Source: JAENWD01 sp963796915
GTDB taxonomy: Bacteria; Acidobacteriota; Vicinamibacteria; Vicinamibacterales; JAENWD01
Length of the DNA stretch: 64,000 bases
Reading direction: 5' to 3'
Assembly: GCA_963796915.1 (NCBI GenBank)
Contig: CAWCNI010000004.1
Coordinates: forward strand, 558,001 to 622,000
The notes beneath the pieces are model-generated. The model saw only the letters and a program-made list of their open reading frames with translations, was not told the DNA's origin and searched no databases. Position numbers and translations under genes: made by a program. Shown here in pieces: positions 9,336 to 19,132 of this stretch. Position 1 is the stretch's first letter, and every line of letters starts with the position of its first letter.

Positions 9336-11994
9336 CTGGAGAGCCGAGATCCGGCGTCTTCTGGCGCCCATGCGCCTGCCGGTGGCCCGTGAAACCGAGA
9401 TTGTCGAGGAGCTGGCGCAGGACGCCGAGGATCGCTTCGCAGCGCTCGTGCGCGGCGGCCTGCCGGCATCGGAGGCCTCGCGGCAGCTGCTTGCCGAGCT
9501 CGATCAGACAGCCCTCGCTGACGCGCTGAAAGCCGCGCCGTCATTGCCCGCCGATCCCGCGATTCTCGGCGCCTCGCGCGGCCGTATGCTGCCGGACGCC
9601 TGGCAGGACCTGAAATACGGCCTGAGGATGCTGCGGAAGAATCCGCTCTTCGCTACGTTGGCCATCCTCACGCTGACCCTCGGCATCGGCGCGACGACGG
9701 CGATGTTCAGCGTGGTGAATGGCGTGCTCCTGGCGCCGCTGCCATTTCCCGAGGCCGATCGGCTGGTCGGGATCTGGGACTCCAAGCCGTCGGTGGGGTG
9801 GACCCAGAACTCGCTCACCCACGCCAATTTCTGGGACGCGCGCGATATGGCGCGGAGTTTCACCGACCTCGGCGCGATCACCTGGGGGACGCAGAACCTG
9901 ACGGGCAGCGGGGCCCCCGAACGTCTCTCAGCCGCGATCGTGTCGGTGGGTTTCATCCGCGCGCTCGGCGTCACGCCGGCGGCAGGCCGCCTGTTTGCGG
10001 AAGGCGAGGACCAGTCGGGCCACGACACTGCCGTCGCCCTGTTGTCCCACGCGCTCTGGGAGTCGCGCTTCGGGCGCGATCCGCGTGTTGTCGGCCGGTC
10101 GCTCATCCTCGATGGCCGCCCCGTGACAGTCGTCGGGGTGCTGCCGCCGGGTACGCCATGGCTCGACGCCGGCGACATCTTCGTGCCGATGGTCCGCACG
10201 CCGACCGAGGATCGCGGCAGCTTCGAGCTGCTCGCGGTGGGACGGCTGAAGCCTGGCGTGTCCGCCGCACAGGGGCAGGCGGACCTCACGCGCATCAGCC
10301 TGCTGCTGGAACGGCAGTTCCCCGACGTCAACAAGGGCCACACGCTCGTCCTCGAGGAGTCCGCCAACTGGGTCGCCGGCGAGACAACACGACGCGCCCT
10401 GTGGGTGCTCATGGGCGCCGTGGGCTGCCTGTTGCTCATCGCGGCCGTCAACCTGGTGAACCTCCTGCTGGCGCAGGCCACAGGCCGCGCACGCGAAGTC
10501 GCGCTGCGCGCCGCCATCGGCGCCGCGCGGTGGCGTATCGTGCGGCAGCTGGTGGTCGAGGCCCTGCTGCTCGGCGGCGTCGGCGCGACCCTCGGCCTTC
10601 TCCTCGCCCTGGCAATTGTGAGCGCCCTGCGCGGCATCAACGTCGGCATTGCCAGGCTCGCCTTCGTGCACGTGGACACGCGAGTGCTGATCTTCACCGC
10701 GCTGGTCGGCGTGGCCATCAGCGTCGCCACCGGCCTGGTCTCCGCGCTCCAGGCGTCCGACGGTGCCTTGATGCCGGCGTTGCGCGAAGGCGATCGCGGT
10801 GCGGGAGGGTCGCCGCGTCAGCGCCGTCTGCGGCAGATCCTGGTCGGCGCGGAAGTCGCGCTGGCGATGACGCTGCTGATTGGTGCCGGTCTGCTGCTTC
10901 GCAGCTTCGACGCAGTCATGCACGCCGACCGCGGCTTCCTGACTGAACACCGCGTCCTGGTGCAGGTGAACCCGCCGTCCACCTACGACGACAAGCGCAG
11001 CTGGCAACTGGTTCAGGACTTCACCCAGCGCGCCCGGGCCCTGCCCGGCGTGGCCGCGGTCGCCGGCGTGAGCGGACGGCCGTTGTCTGACGGAAGCACG
11101 GGACTCGGCGTCGCGGTCCCCGGCGCGGACAGCGGCGGCGGCGAGGTGCCGTGGGCGACGTGGCGCATGATCACGCCGGAATACTTCCGCGTCATGGGCG
11201 TGCCGCTCCTGCGCGGGCGCGTATTCGATGATGCGGACGTGGTGGGCATGAACCCACGGCGGGCGATCGTCAGCGAGCGCCTCGCGACGCTGCTGTATCC
11301 CAATCAGGACCCCGTCGGCCGCGAGCTCATCGTCTGGAAAGGACAGGGCGACGGGCACGCCGTGATTGTCGGCGTGGTCGGCAACATGCGCGAGCGTGGG
11401 CTCGACCAGCAGCCGACACTTGCCGTCTACTTTCCGGCGCGTGGCACCACCTGGGCGCCGATTCAGTTCGTGCTCAACACGACCACAGCCACAAGCGCAC
11501 TCGTGCCCGCGCTGCGCGCCGTGATGGCGGGCATCGACCGCGACGTGCCGATCTCCGACGTCCAGAGCCTCGACGAGATGGTCGATGCCTCAGTCGCGTC
11601 GCGTCGTTTCGCGATGACCCTGCTCGCGGCGTTTGCGCTGCTGGCGCTGGTGCTCGCGCTCGGCGGCATCTACGGCGTGTTGTCCTACACGGTGGCTCGC
11701 CGAACGACCGAGATCGGTGTGCGGCTGGCGCTCGGCGCCAACGGCCGCACGGTACTGGCGCTGATCGTGGGGCAGGGCCTCCGGCCGGTGATCGCGGGCG
11801 TCGGCGTCGGCCTCGTCGCCGCCGGCCTGCTCTCGCAGTTGATGACCCGGCTGCTCTTCGACATCACGCCGACAGATCCCTGGACCTACGTGAGCGTGGC
11901 GGCAGCGATCCTCGTGGCAGCGGTCATAGCCTGCCTGGTGCCCGCCCGGAAAGCCATTCGCGTCGATGTGATTTCAGCGTTGCGGAGCGAGTAG
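9328..11994 (+). CDS. ADOP-type ABC transporter permease (MacB/FtsX duplicated orphan permease)
   Basis: 888 residues. An N-terminal soluble prefix (residues 1-70) is followed by a first half with one TM helix (LATLAILTLTLGIGATTAMFSVVNG), a MacB-like periplasmic domain and three TM helices of an FtsX domain, then a second copy of the same layout ending in a further FtsX domain (YTVARRTTEIGVRLALGA). This duplicated arrangement with no ATPase gene nearby is the acidobacterial duplicated orphan permease family. Role is inferred as export or mechanotransmission; the partner ATPase is not in this window. It is cotranscribed with padR. Confidence 0.9.
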   Translation: MPDWRAEIRRLLAPMRLPVARETEIVEELAQDAEDRFAALVRGGLPASEASRQLLAELDQTALADALKAAPSLPADPAILGASRGRMLPDAWQDLKYGLRMLRKNPLFATLAILTLTLGIGATTAMFSVVNGVLLAPLPFPEADRLVGIWDSKPSVGWTQNSLTHANFWDARDMARSFTDLGAITWGTQNLTGSGAPERLSAAIVSVGFIRALGVTPAAGRLFAEGEDQSGHDTAVALLSHALWESRFGRDPRVVGRSLILDGRPVTVVGVLPPGTPWLDAGDIFVPMVRTPTEDRGSFELLAVGRLKPGVSAAQGQADLTRISLLLERQFPDVNKGHTLVLEESANWVAGETTRRALWVLMGAVGCLLLIAAVNLVNLLLAQATGRAREVALRAAIGAARWRIVRQLVVEALLLGGVGATLGLLLALAIVSALRGINVGIARLAFVHVDTRVLIFTALVGVAISVATGLVSALQASDGALMPALREGDRGAGGSPRQRRLRQILVGAEVALAMTLLIGAGLLLRSFDAVMHADRGFLTEHRVLVQVNPPSTYDDKRSWQLVQDFTQRARALPGVAAVAGVSGRPLSDGSTGLGVAVPGADSGGGEVPWATWRMITPEYFRVMGVPLLRGRVFDDADVVGMNPRRAIVSERLATLLYPNQDPVGRELIVWKGQGDGHAVIVGVVGNMRERGLDQQPTLAVYFPARGTTWAPIQFVLNTTTATSALVPALRAVMAGIDRDVPISDVQSLDEMVDASVASRRFAMTLLAAFALLALVLALGGIYGVLSYTVARRTTEIGVRLALGANGRTVLALIVGQGLRPVIAGVGVGLVAAGLLSQLMTRLLFDITPTDPWTYVSVAAAILVAAVIACLVPARKAIRVDVISALRSE

Positions 11995-12003
11995 CGCCCG
12001 TCC

Positions 12004-12073
12004 GCAGCCCGTAGCCCGTAGCCCGTAGCCCGTAGCCCGTAGTCCGTAGCCCGTAGCCCGTAGCCCGTAGTCC
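12004..12073. repeat. AGCCCGT heptamer tandem array
   Basis: About ten consecutive copies of the 7-base unit agcccgt (two read agtccgt) fill the space between the ADOP stop codon and the broken peptidase gene. No coding frame crosses it. Copy number is easily changed by slippage. Confidence 0.85.
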
Positions 12074-13296
12074 CTACGGCAGCCGCCCGTATTTCCTCAT
12101 CGCCGCGAGCAGGCGATCGACCGGCAGCGCGAAGACCCGATGGTTGCGGCGCCGGTCATGGTCTCGGCGGCGAGCAGCGCGTTGGTGATCGCGGCTTCCG
12201 TCGCCTGCGCCGTGGCCTTGAAGAGCGGCGACAGGCTGTCGTTGGGCAGCGACTGCACGGCAGTGACCCGATCGGCCGACCACGCCTTCGGATTGGCCGT
12301 CGAGAACGCGATGAAGATGTCGCCCGAGCTGTTGCTGCCGAAGCCGCCTTCGCGTCCGATGCCGAGCGACACGCGGTGCGCGACGCGCTTGAGCTGATTG
12401 GGCAGCAGCGGCGCGTCAGTCGCGACGACGACGATGATGGAGCCGACATCGCGTGGCTCGCCATGCCGGCGCGCGGCCTCAGGCGTGTCGCATCGTGGCT
12501 CGTCCTCGTCGAGCGGGCCCGTCCCTGCGGTGCACGGCAGCAGGTCCTTGATCTCTTCGCCGACCGGGACGCCGGCGATCCGCAGGTTCGCGCCGCGATG
12601 CCGAAGTTGCACTGCACCAGCACGCCGACGGTGTAGCCGCCCTGGTCGGCCGGAAGCGTGCGCGATGCGGTGCCGATGCCGCCCTTGAACTCCAGGCACT
12701 CCATGCCGGTGCCCCCGCCCACCGCCCCTTCCTGCACGGGACCGCCCCGCGCGCTGTCGAGCGCCGCGAGGGCGTGCTCCGCCTTGACGTGGAAGCCGTT
12801 GACGTCGTTCAGGCGACCATCCTAGGTCTCGGCGACCACTGGCAGCCACCAGGGCTGAAGCGCGTTCTTGCTGCGTGACCTCCCAGCGGATGATCGCGTC
12901 GCGGACGACGCCGACGCTGTGCGTGTTGGTAATCGCGACCGGCCCCTCGAGAAACCCGCTCTCCTTCACCCACGTCGTGCCGGTCATCTCGCCGTTGCCG
13001 TTGAGCGTGGACCAGGCGGCGAACACCGGATCGTGGTTCTCCTTGCCGCGCGGGTGGACGACGGTAACGCCGGTGCGCACGGGTCCCTTGCCGACGACGA
13101 GCGCGCCGCTGCCTTAGATGAGCGTCGTGTGTCCGACCTCGACGCCGGCGACGTCGGTGATGGCGTCGAGCGGCCCCGGCGTGCCGCCGATGGGCAGACG
13201 GAGGTCGCGCTCGCGCGGCTTCTGGCCGGCGTGCGCTGGCACCGCAGTCGAGGCCGCCACGAGGACGACCAGGGCAAGGCGAAGCAATGGACGCAT
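12074..13296 (-). pseudogene. P1-family peptidase (DmpA-like aminopeptidase), broken by stops and frameshifts
   Basis: Pieces in three frames add up to a normal secreted DmpA/S58 protein. N-terminus from ATG 13296: signal peptide, IGGTPGPLDAITDVAGVEVGHTTLI, then an in-frame TAA (13114-13116). It continues GSGALVVGKGPVRTGV...MTGTTWVKESGFLEGPVAITNTHSVGVVRDAI, shifts frame near 12860, has a TAG at about 12824 where Tyr is expected, shifts back near 12590, carries the self-cleavage/nucleophile region SNSSGDIFIAFSTAN, and shifts again near 12140 before ending in FALPVDRLL. At least three indels and two stops make this the most damaged gene outside the kdp region. Either true decay or clustered sequence errors; it lies beside heptamer repeats on both sides. 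Confidence 0.8.
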
Positions 13297-13344
13297 GGCG
13301 GGAATGGTAACCCGGTGGTCGGGCTACGGGCTCCGGGCCCCGGG

Positions 13345-15736
13345 CTACGGAGAGACGCTGCCGACTGTCCTGACGTCGAAGACGGCGCCGGTGATCGCGC
13401 CGGCATGCGGGCGATAGGTCACCGCGATCGATGACTTGCCGCGCGTCAGGGTCGCGGGCACCGCGTGCTCACGCTCGACGAGCTCGTCGGCGCCGAGAGC
13501 CAGCGACTCGCTTGCGAGAACCTTACCCTCGACCAGCACGTCGAAGGCACGCGTCGTGCCGTCTCCGGCGCGGTAGGTGGTCACGAGCGAGACCGGGCTG
13601 TCAGGCTTCACCTTCAGCGTGTAACCGAACGGCGCGGCCTTCGACTCGCGGCCGTTCCGTCCCTCGAACCACGGCCGACGGCCCTCCTGCAGGTTCTGGC
13701 CCTGGTGGGATTTTTCGGAGTCGGCGTTGTCAGTGTCCACGTGGTCGATCGTCGACGCGTCGATGCGGCGGCGTGTCTCGGTGCTGGCGTCGACCTGATG
13801 GCGATGGGCGGCCCATTCAGACGGCGAGTACAGGTGCCAGTAGACGGAGTAGCGCATCCCATCGGCCCTGAAGAACGGCAGCAGCCGCACGTCGTTCGGC
13901 CGCGCCAGTCCCGACGTGACGAACGTCAGCGGCGCGCCAGTCGGCTTGATCCCTGCCAGCACATCGCCGTCGCTCGAGACGAGGCCGGGAGCGTCCACCG
14001 CCTGAAGGCGCGCGAGCTCCGGCGCCTGGAGACCGAGGCGCGTCGCCGCCGTCACATCCGCGCGGCCGAGGTCACCGGCCAGCAGGATCGGCCCCGCGAA
14101 AACCGCCACCGTCTTCGCGTCGCCCGGCAGCGGCACCAGGTGCAGCGGCATCGGCAGGCGCAGCGAGACGACGTCGCCGCTCTGCCATTGGCGGCTGACA
14201 GACAGATACGAGCCGGGCTGGCCGTCGATGGTGACCGGCTGTCCGTTCACAGCGACCGTCGCCCCCGCGCCAGTCCACGACGGATAGCGGATCTTGAGCG
14301 TCAGCTGACGCGGACGATCGACAGTGATCGTGAGCCTCGAGGTGTCCTCGTCGGGGAAGCGCGTCTCCTGGCGCAGCGTGATGCCCTGCTCACGCCACGT
14401 GAGGAGCGACGGGATGAACAGGTTCACCCAGATCGAGTCGGTGCCGTGAAAGTAAATGGAGTCTGGATACTTGGCGTGGTTCTCCATGCCGGTGCCGACG
14501 CAGCACCAGAACGCGTCAGTGGGCGTGGAGTAGGTGCGGAACGAGCCGGGCTTGAGCGGGCAGAAATACGTCATGCCTCCCGTCGCCGGGTCCTGCGACG
14601 CGAGGATGTGGTTGTAGAGGCCGCGCTCGTAGAAGTCCATGTCGGCAGCGGACGGATCCCACGCGAACAGGTGTCGCGTGAGCTTGAGCATGTTGTAGGT
14701 GTTGCAGGTCTCCGACGTTTCCGCGCCCAGATGGAGCGGGAAGTCACTCACCGGAAAGAAGTGCTCGCCGTCGCTGTGGCCGCCGTTGGCGAAGGACCGC
14801 GAGGTCGGCCACAGTGGTCCAGAACGTCGTCGCGATCGTCCGGTACCTGTCGTCGCCAGTCAGCTCGTACTCGCGCGCGGCGCCGATCATCTTGGGGATT
14901 TGCGTGTTCGCGTGCAGGCCGTCGAGGGCATCGCGGCCCTCGGCCAGCGGACCGAACACCACCTCGTGATCGAAGGTGCGCGCCAGGCGGAGCAGGTCGG
15001 GCGAGCCCGTGACGGCGTAGAGGTTCGCCAGTACCTCGTTCATCCCGCCGAACTCCGTCTGGAGCAGGGCCTGCTGCTGTTCGTGCGTCAGCCGGTCCAT
15101 GCGGAACTCGACCCATTTCGCCAGGCGCACGGCGATGGCCAGCGCGTCGGCGTTGCCGCACAGCTGACTGGCATCGAGGAGGCCGGCGAGGATCTTGTGC
15201 AGCGTGTAATAGGGCGCCCACACTGGCTTTCGCGTCTCGACGCGATCGAAGAACTCCTCTGGGAACGCCGAGAGGTAGCCCGCGTGGTATCCGCGGCCGG
15301 GCATCGCCGCCTGGACCTTCCCGAGCTCGGCCACCATCAGATCCGCGCGCGCCTTGAACCGCTCGTCGCCGGTGCTGGCATACATCAGCGCGAGGGCCGA
15401 CAGGTAGTGCCCCGCGCTGTGCCCGCGCAGCTCGATGTCGGGCGCCTCCCAGCCTCCGAGCGGCTGCGCCGTCGAGGGAAGACCGGCAGTCACCCTGAAG
15501 TTGTGCAGCAGCCGGTCAGGATCGATGGCGAGGAGGAATTGCTGATCGCGCAGCATGGCGTCGCGGAACGGGCCGTCGAGCAGTCGCACCTCGTCCAGCG
15601 GAAAAGGAGTGGCCGTCGGGCTCACCTTGTCAGCGACGGCGGGCGGCGGCGGACTGGCAGGCGCGGATGGCGACGCGGACTGCACGAGCGCCAGGACGCC
15701 GGCGAGAATCAGGGTCTGGGTGGAAGCCACCGACAA
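13345..15736 (-). CDS. GH127/DUF1680 beta-L-arabinofuranosidase-like glycoside hydrolase, one frameshift
   Basis: The N-terminal 300 or so residues (start TTG 15736 or, more likely, GTG 15730; signal-like VASTQTLILAGVLALV) and the C-terminal 490 residues are in different frames; removing one base near 14800 joins ...TVADL to FANGGHSDGEHFFPVSDFPL. The joined protein is about 796 residues, normal for DUF1680. The zinc/catalytic residues known from HypBA1 are recognisable: Glu and Cys in SETCNTYN and the Cys pair in FWCCVGTGMENH. Secreted removal of L-arabinofuranose from plant glycans is the expected role. Whether the frameshift is real is unknown. Confidence 0.85.
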
Positions 15737-15772
15737 ACTATACCCGGCGCCGAGCCGGCGCTGCGAGAGCGG

Positions 15773-17296
15773 TTACCCCGTGAAGGATGGCGCGCGCGTG
15801 CTGGTCCTGATCGGCCAGGCCATCGCCATGGCCGCCAGGATGGTGACGACGGGGAAGAACTCCATCGTGTAGCGCGGCTCCGGGTTTTCCATGGACGAGA
15901 GCAGCGCCAGCCGCGGGAGGATGACCAGCGCGCTCAGCAGCAGCCACAACCAGCCGTCTCGACCTCGTGCAAGCACCACGGCCCCGGCCCAGCCGGCGAT
16001 CGTCCAGAGCAGCGCGATGGCAGTGAACAGCGGAAGCCAGATCTGCTGCGCGCGGTCGCGATCGATCTGCGCCCACGGAAACAGATACCCGCCAAACGGA
16101 TAGTAATCGGCGTGCGGATCGAACCAGAGCATCACCGCTCTCTGGAGCGGAAGGACCAGGTACTGGCGCAGCGGATGTCGTGCTGCGCGCTCTCGGCCGA
16201 TGGCGCCGAACGCCGCATCGAGCTCCGGCGTCATGCCTCCCGGTGGCACGTGGCCCGTCGCCGGGTCGACCTCGGCATCAGGCGCCGGCACGTTGTACTT
16301 CTCGAGCAGCCGGGCCACCTCCGCGCGCTCGGCAGGGGAGTCGAACGCACGGTCCGGCACCTCGTCGATCGTGATCGGATCGCGGTCGAGGCTGAACAGG
16401 ATCGGACCGACGTAGCGCGGGTGATCGATCCACGAGCGCAGCCACTCCGCGTAGCCCCACGCGACGAACTCGCCAGGCATCGAGAGCGAGCGCGGATTCA
16501 GGGGCTCGAAGGTCCCGAACACCAGCGAGTTCCTGACAGTCCACGGCGTCAACACGATCACGAACGGGATCGACAGCGCGAGCCCGTGCGAAAGAGCGCG
16601 CCGCACGAAGCCGGTAACCGGCGACGCCGTTGACCCCTGCGATCGCAGACTCACGATCAGCATGACAAGCCCGGCGGCGCCGACGTAGAGGCCGCTTTCC
16701 GGACGGACCAGGGTCATCACGCCTCCGACAGCGCCGGTGATGCACCACAGCACCCGGGGCGACAGCCGGCCCAGCCAGCCGAAATGGCCGTGCCGATCGC
16801 CAACTGCCGCAAGTGATGTCGTGAGCAGCAGCGTCATCCCGAGCGCGGTCGCCAGCACTTCTGTCAGGAGCGTCGTCACGTAGATCGCGACGAACGGACA
16901 GACCGCGGCCAGTCCGAGCGCCATCAGACCGGCCCTGCGGCGCCGGCCGGGCGGCCACCGCCGCGGCGACCAGACCAGCGCGATCGCGGCGACGACAACG
17001 CAGGTGAAGGTGTCGATGAGGGCCTGCAAGACCCGGACGGCGGTGTTGTTACGATCGCCGGCGACCTGGTAGATGGCGGCGAGGAAGAACGGGTACCCCG
17101 GCACGCGCACGTACGTGGAGCTGTACGGCTCCTCCTCGTCGTTCGAGTAGATGTGATGGACGTTGACGTTGTGCGCGAGCAGGCTGTAGACGAGGCCGTC
17201 GTCAGGCTCGTCGTTCGGCATGCCGAGGGCCAGCGCAAGGCGGAAGGCAAGCGCCAGGCCCACGAGCCCGCACGCGATGAGCCGGGAGCGACGCAT
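15773..17296 (-). CDS. Multi-pass membrane glycosyltransferase of the PMT/ArnT superfamily (GT-C fold)
   Basis: 507 residues with about 10-12 TM helices. The first periplasmic loop after TM1 carries acidic residues (GMPNDEPDDGLVYSLLAHNV), the position of the catalytic Asp/Glu in GT-C enzymes such as ArnT and PMT, followed by RVPGYPFFLAAIYQVAG, a typical PMT_2 segment. Such enzymes transfer sugars from polyprenyl-phosphate donors to lipid or protein on the periplasmic side. Acceptor unknown. It is upstream of, and on the same strand as, the GH127 gene but separated by about 37 nt. Confidence 0.82.
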   Translation of the reverse strand: MRRSRLIACGLVGLALAFRLALALGMPNDEPDDGLVYSLLAHNVNVHHIYSNDEEEPYSSTYVRVPGYPFFLAAIYQVAGDRNNTAVRVLQALIDTFTCVVVAAIALVWSPRRWPPGRRRRAGLMALGLAAVCPFVAIYVTTLLTEVLATALGMTLLLTTSLAAVGDRHGHFGWLGRLSPRVLWCITGAVGGVMTLVRPESGLYVGAAGLVMLIVSLRSQGSTASPVTGFVRRALSHGLALSIPFVIVLTPWTVRNSLVFGTFEPLNPRSLSMPGEFVAWGYAEWLRSWIDHPRYVGPILFSLDRDPITIDEVPDRAFDSPAERAEVARLLEKYNVPAPDAEVDPATGHVPPGGMTPELDAAFGAIGRERAARHPLRQYLVLPLQRAVMLWFDPHADYYPFGGYLFPWAQIDRDRAQQIWLPLFTAIALLWTIAGWAGAVVLARGRDGWLWLLLSALVILPRLALLSSMENPEPRYTMEFFPVVTILAAMAMAWPIRTSTRAPSFTG

Positions 17297-17342
17297 CAGA
17301 CTGCGAGAAGCGTATCACCGCGAGCGACGCGGGAGAGGCGCA

Positions 17343-18182
17343 CTACTTCGCAAGCGGCAGTGTCACCGGAATCCCGAGTGCGGTCGCCAGCGCTGCGAGC
17401 TGGGTCTGGATTCGTCTGGCGTTGGCGGGGCCGGTGCGGATGAGGAGCTTCTGGGCCGGCGTGAGTGCCTCGAGCGTCGGATCGGCAAACACGTAGGTCC
17501 CGCCGCTTGGCACCACCGCGACGTCGCCCGACGGCACCGGCGTGCTGAGCAGCACGACGAGGGCGCGCTGCAACGCGGCATCCAGCGTCGCGTCCTGGAT
17601 GCCAAGTTGCGCGTACGCCTCGTTCAGTCGTGGCAGCAACGTCTTGTATGCCTGCGCCGCGGCGGCCGGGTCCAGGCCGCCGACGGCATCAGCGATGACG
17701 TCGTACCGTGCGTACGTCTGCGGATCGATGACAGTGCGGTCGCCCTTCGTGATCACGCGAAATGGCGCCGACGGCCGGAACCGCCCGAGCATGCGCGTCG
17801 GCGCGCGCCCTTCGGCCACGCCCTGCACGATGGCGGTGAACTGCTCGGCAAGGTGGTCGGTGGTGAGCCAGCTTTGTCCGATCGCGGTCTTGAGCAGCGG
17901 GCTCACCAGCCCGCGCGCGAATGCGTCCAGATCGGCAAGAGCCGGCAGCGTCGTCGGCGGCTCCGGCGCAACTGCGTGGGGCGGCGCGGACGGTGCCGCA
18001 GGACCCGCAGCGGTCTGAACAGGCGCCTTCTCCTGGCGGGAGCGGTAGATCCAGAGTGTCAGCAGCAGGCCGCAGAACACTGCCAGCGCCACGGCCGGGA
18101 CCAGCCAGCCGGGGCCGCGCGACGGCGCTTGCGCCGGCATTTCCCCGTCGCGTGCAAGATCGACATCGTCCATCAGGCTCAC
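17343..18182 (-). CDS. DUF3014 domain protein, single-pass membrane-anchored
   Basis: 279 residues. Short acidic cytoplasmic N-terminus, one TM helix (GWLVPAVALAVFCGLLLTLWIY), a Pro/Ala linker and a periplasmic domain with the DUF3014 hallmarks LDAFARGLVSPLLKTAIGQ, RFRPSAPFRV and YARYDVIADAVGGLD. Biochemical function of DUF3014 is unknown. The GTG start at 18182 overlaps the stop codon of the preceding VOC gene (GTGA), so the two are coupled; ATG at 18173 is the alternative. Confidence 0.8.
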   Translation of the reverse strand: MSLMDDVDLARDGEMPAQAPSRGPGWLVPAVALAVFCGLLLTLWIYRSRQEKAPVQTAAGPAAPSAPPHAVAPEPPTTLPALADLDAFARGLVSPLLKTAIGQSWLTTDHLAEQFTAIVQGVAEGRAPTRMLGRFRPSAPFRVITKGDRTVIDPQTYARYDVIADAVGGLDPAAAAQAYKTLLPRLNEAYAQLGIQDATLDAALQRALVVLLSTPVPSGDVAVVPSGGTYVFADPTLEALTPAQKLLIRTGPANARRIQTQLAALATALGIPVTLPLAK

Positions 18183-19028
18183 GGCTGTACCTCCAGTCCC
18201 AGATCGTCGGCATCTCGTAAGACGACGCCGCCGGACGCCTGGGCGGGTCCGGCGATGGCAGCGCGGTCGAGGACGGCACGGCGGTCATCGGCCGACGGCA
18301 GGTGCAGGGTGACCTGCGACAGGCCGAGCGCCCCGACGCTTGCCGGCCGCGCCGACTGCCAGGTGTTGGCAGCGATGTGATGGTGGTAGCCGTCGCGTCC
18401 GAAGAAGCGCGCGCCGGGATAGCTGGATTGCCGTAGCGGAAAGCCGAGCAGGGTGCCGTAGAAGTCCGTCGCCCGATCGAGATTCGACACCGCCAGGTGC
18501 ACGTGGCCGATGCGTGTGCCAGGCGGCATCCGGCGATCCGGTGCGCGTCGGCCGGCCGCAAGCAGGCTGTCCGCGTCGAGCGCGTCGGTGAACATCGCCA
18601 CCTCGCCATTCACCTCAGGGGGCCATGCGGCGCGAGGGCGATCGGCGCACAGCTCGAGGCCGTTGCCTTCCGGGTCGCTGAGGTAGAGGGCCTCGCTCAC
18701 GCCGTGGTCCGAGGCGCCAAGCCGGAGGCCCGATTCCACGAGCCTGCCGAATATGCGGCCGAGCGAGTCGCGATCCGGAAACAGGAACGCGACGTGGAAC
18801 AGGCCGGCGCTGCCGGGCGGCCGCCTGGACGCGCCGCGGCGCCGATTCGAGCACGACAAGCGGGACGTCGTCATCGGGCGCGCCAAGCTCGACCCGCTCT
18901 GCCGTGGCGCGAAGTCGGACGAGGCCGAGCTGGTCCTCGTAGAAGTGCGCGACACGCGCCAGGTCCGCCACTCGCAGCGTCAGGTGCGAGAAGCGCACCG
19001 AGCGAAAGAACTGGCCGGTCTCCTCCAT
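18179..19028 (-). CDS. Two-module VOC-family ring-cleaving dioxygenase-like protein, one frameshift
   Basis: The start (ATG 19028) encodes the first VOC module, FSHLTLRVADLARVAHFYEDQLGL; near 18845 the frame changes and continues with GLFHVAFLFPDRDSLGRIFGRLVE through YLSDPEGNGLELCADRP, then the second module GHVHLAVSNLDRATDFYGTLLGF and HHHIAANTW. Metal-binding His/Glu positions of extradiol dioxygenases are present (H in HLTL and HVAF, E in LELC, H in HVHL and HHHIAA). One extra base in the GC-rich stretch 18830-18850 explains the break. About 283 residues when repaired, CatE-like length. Substrate unknown. Confidence 0.82.
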
Positions 19029-19132
19029 TCTCCGAGACTACCTGCTCGACAGGCGCAGAGCAACTGCGGCTGAGTTGTTCTCTTTCTTCAGGATGCACGT
19101 TTCATTTTCAGAAGGCAGGTCGGGAGCCATGA

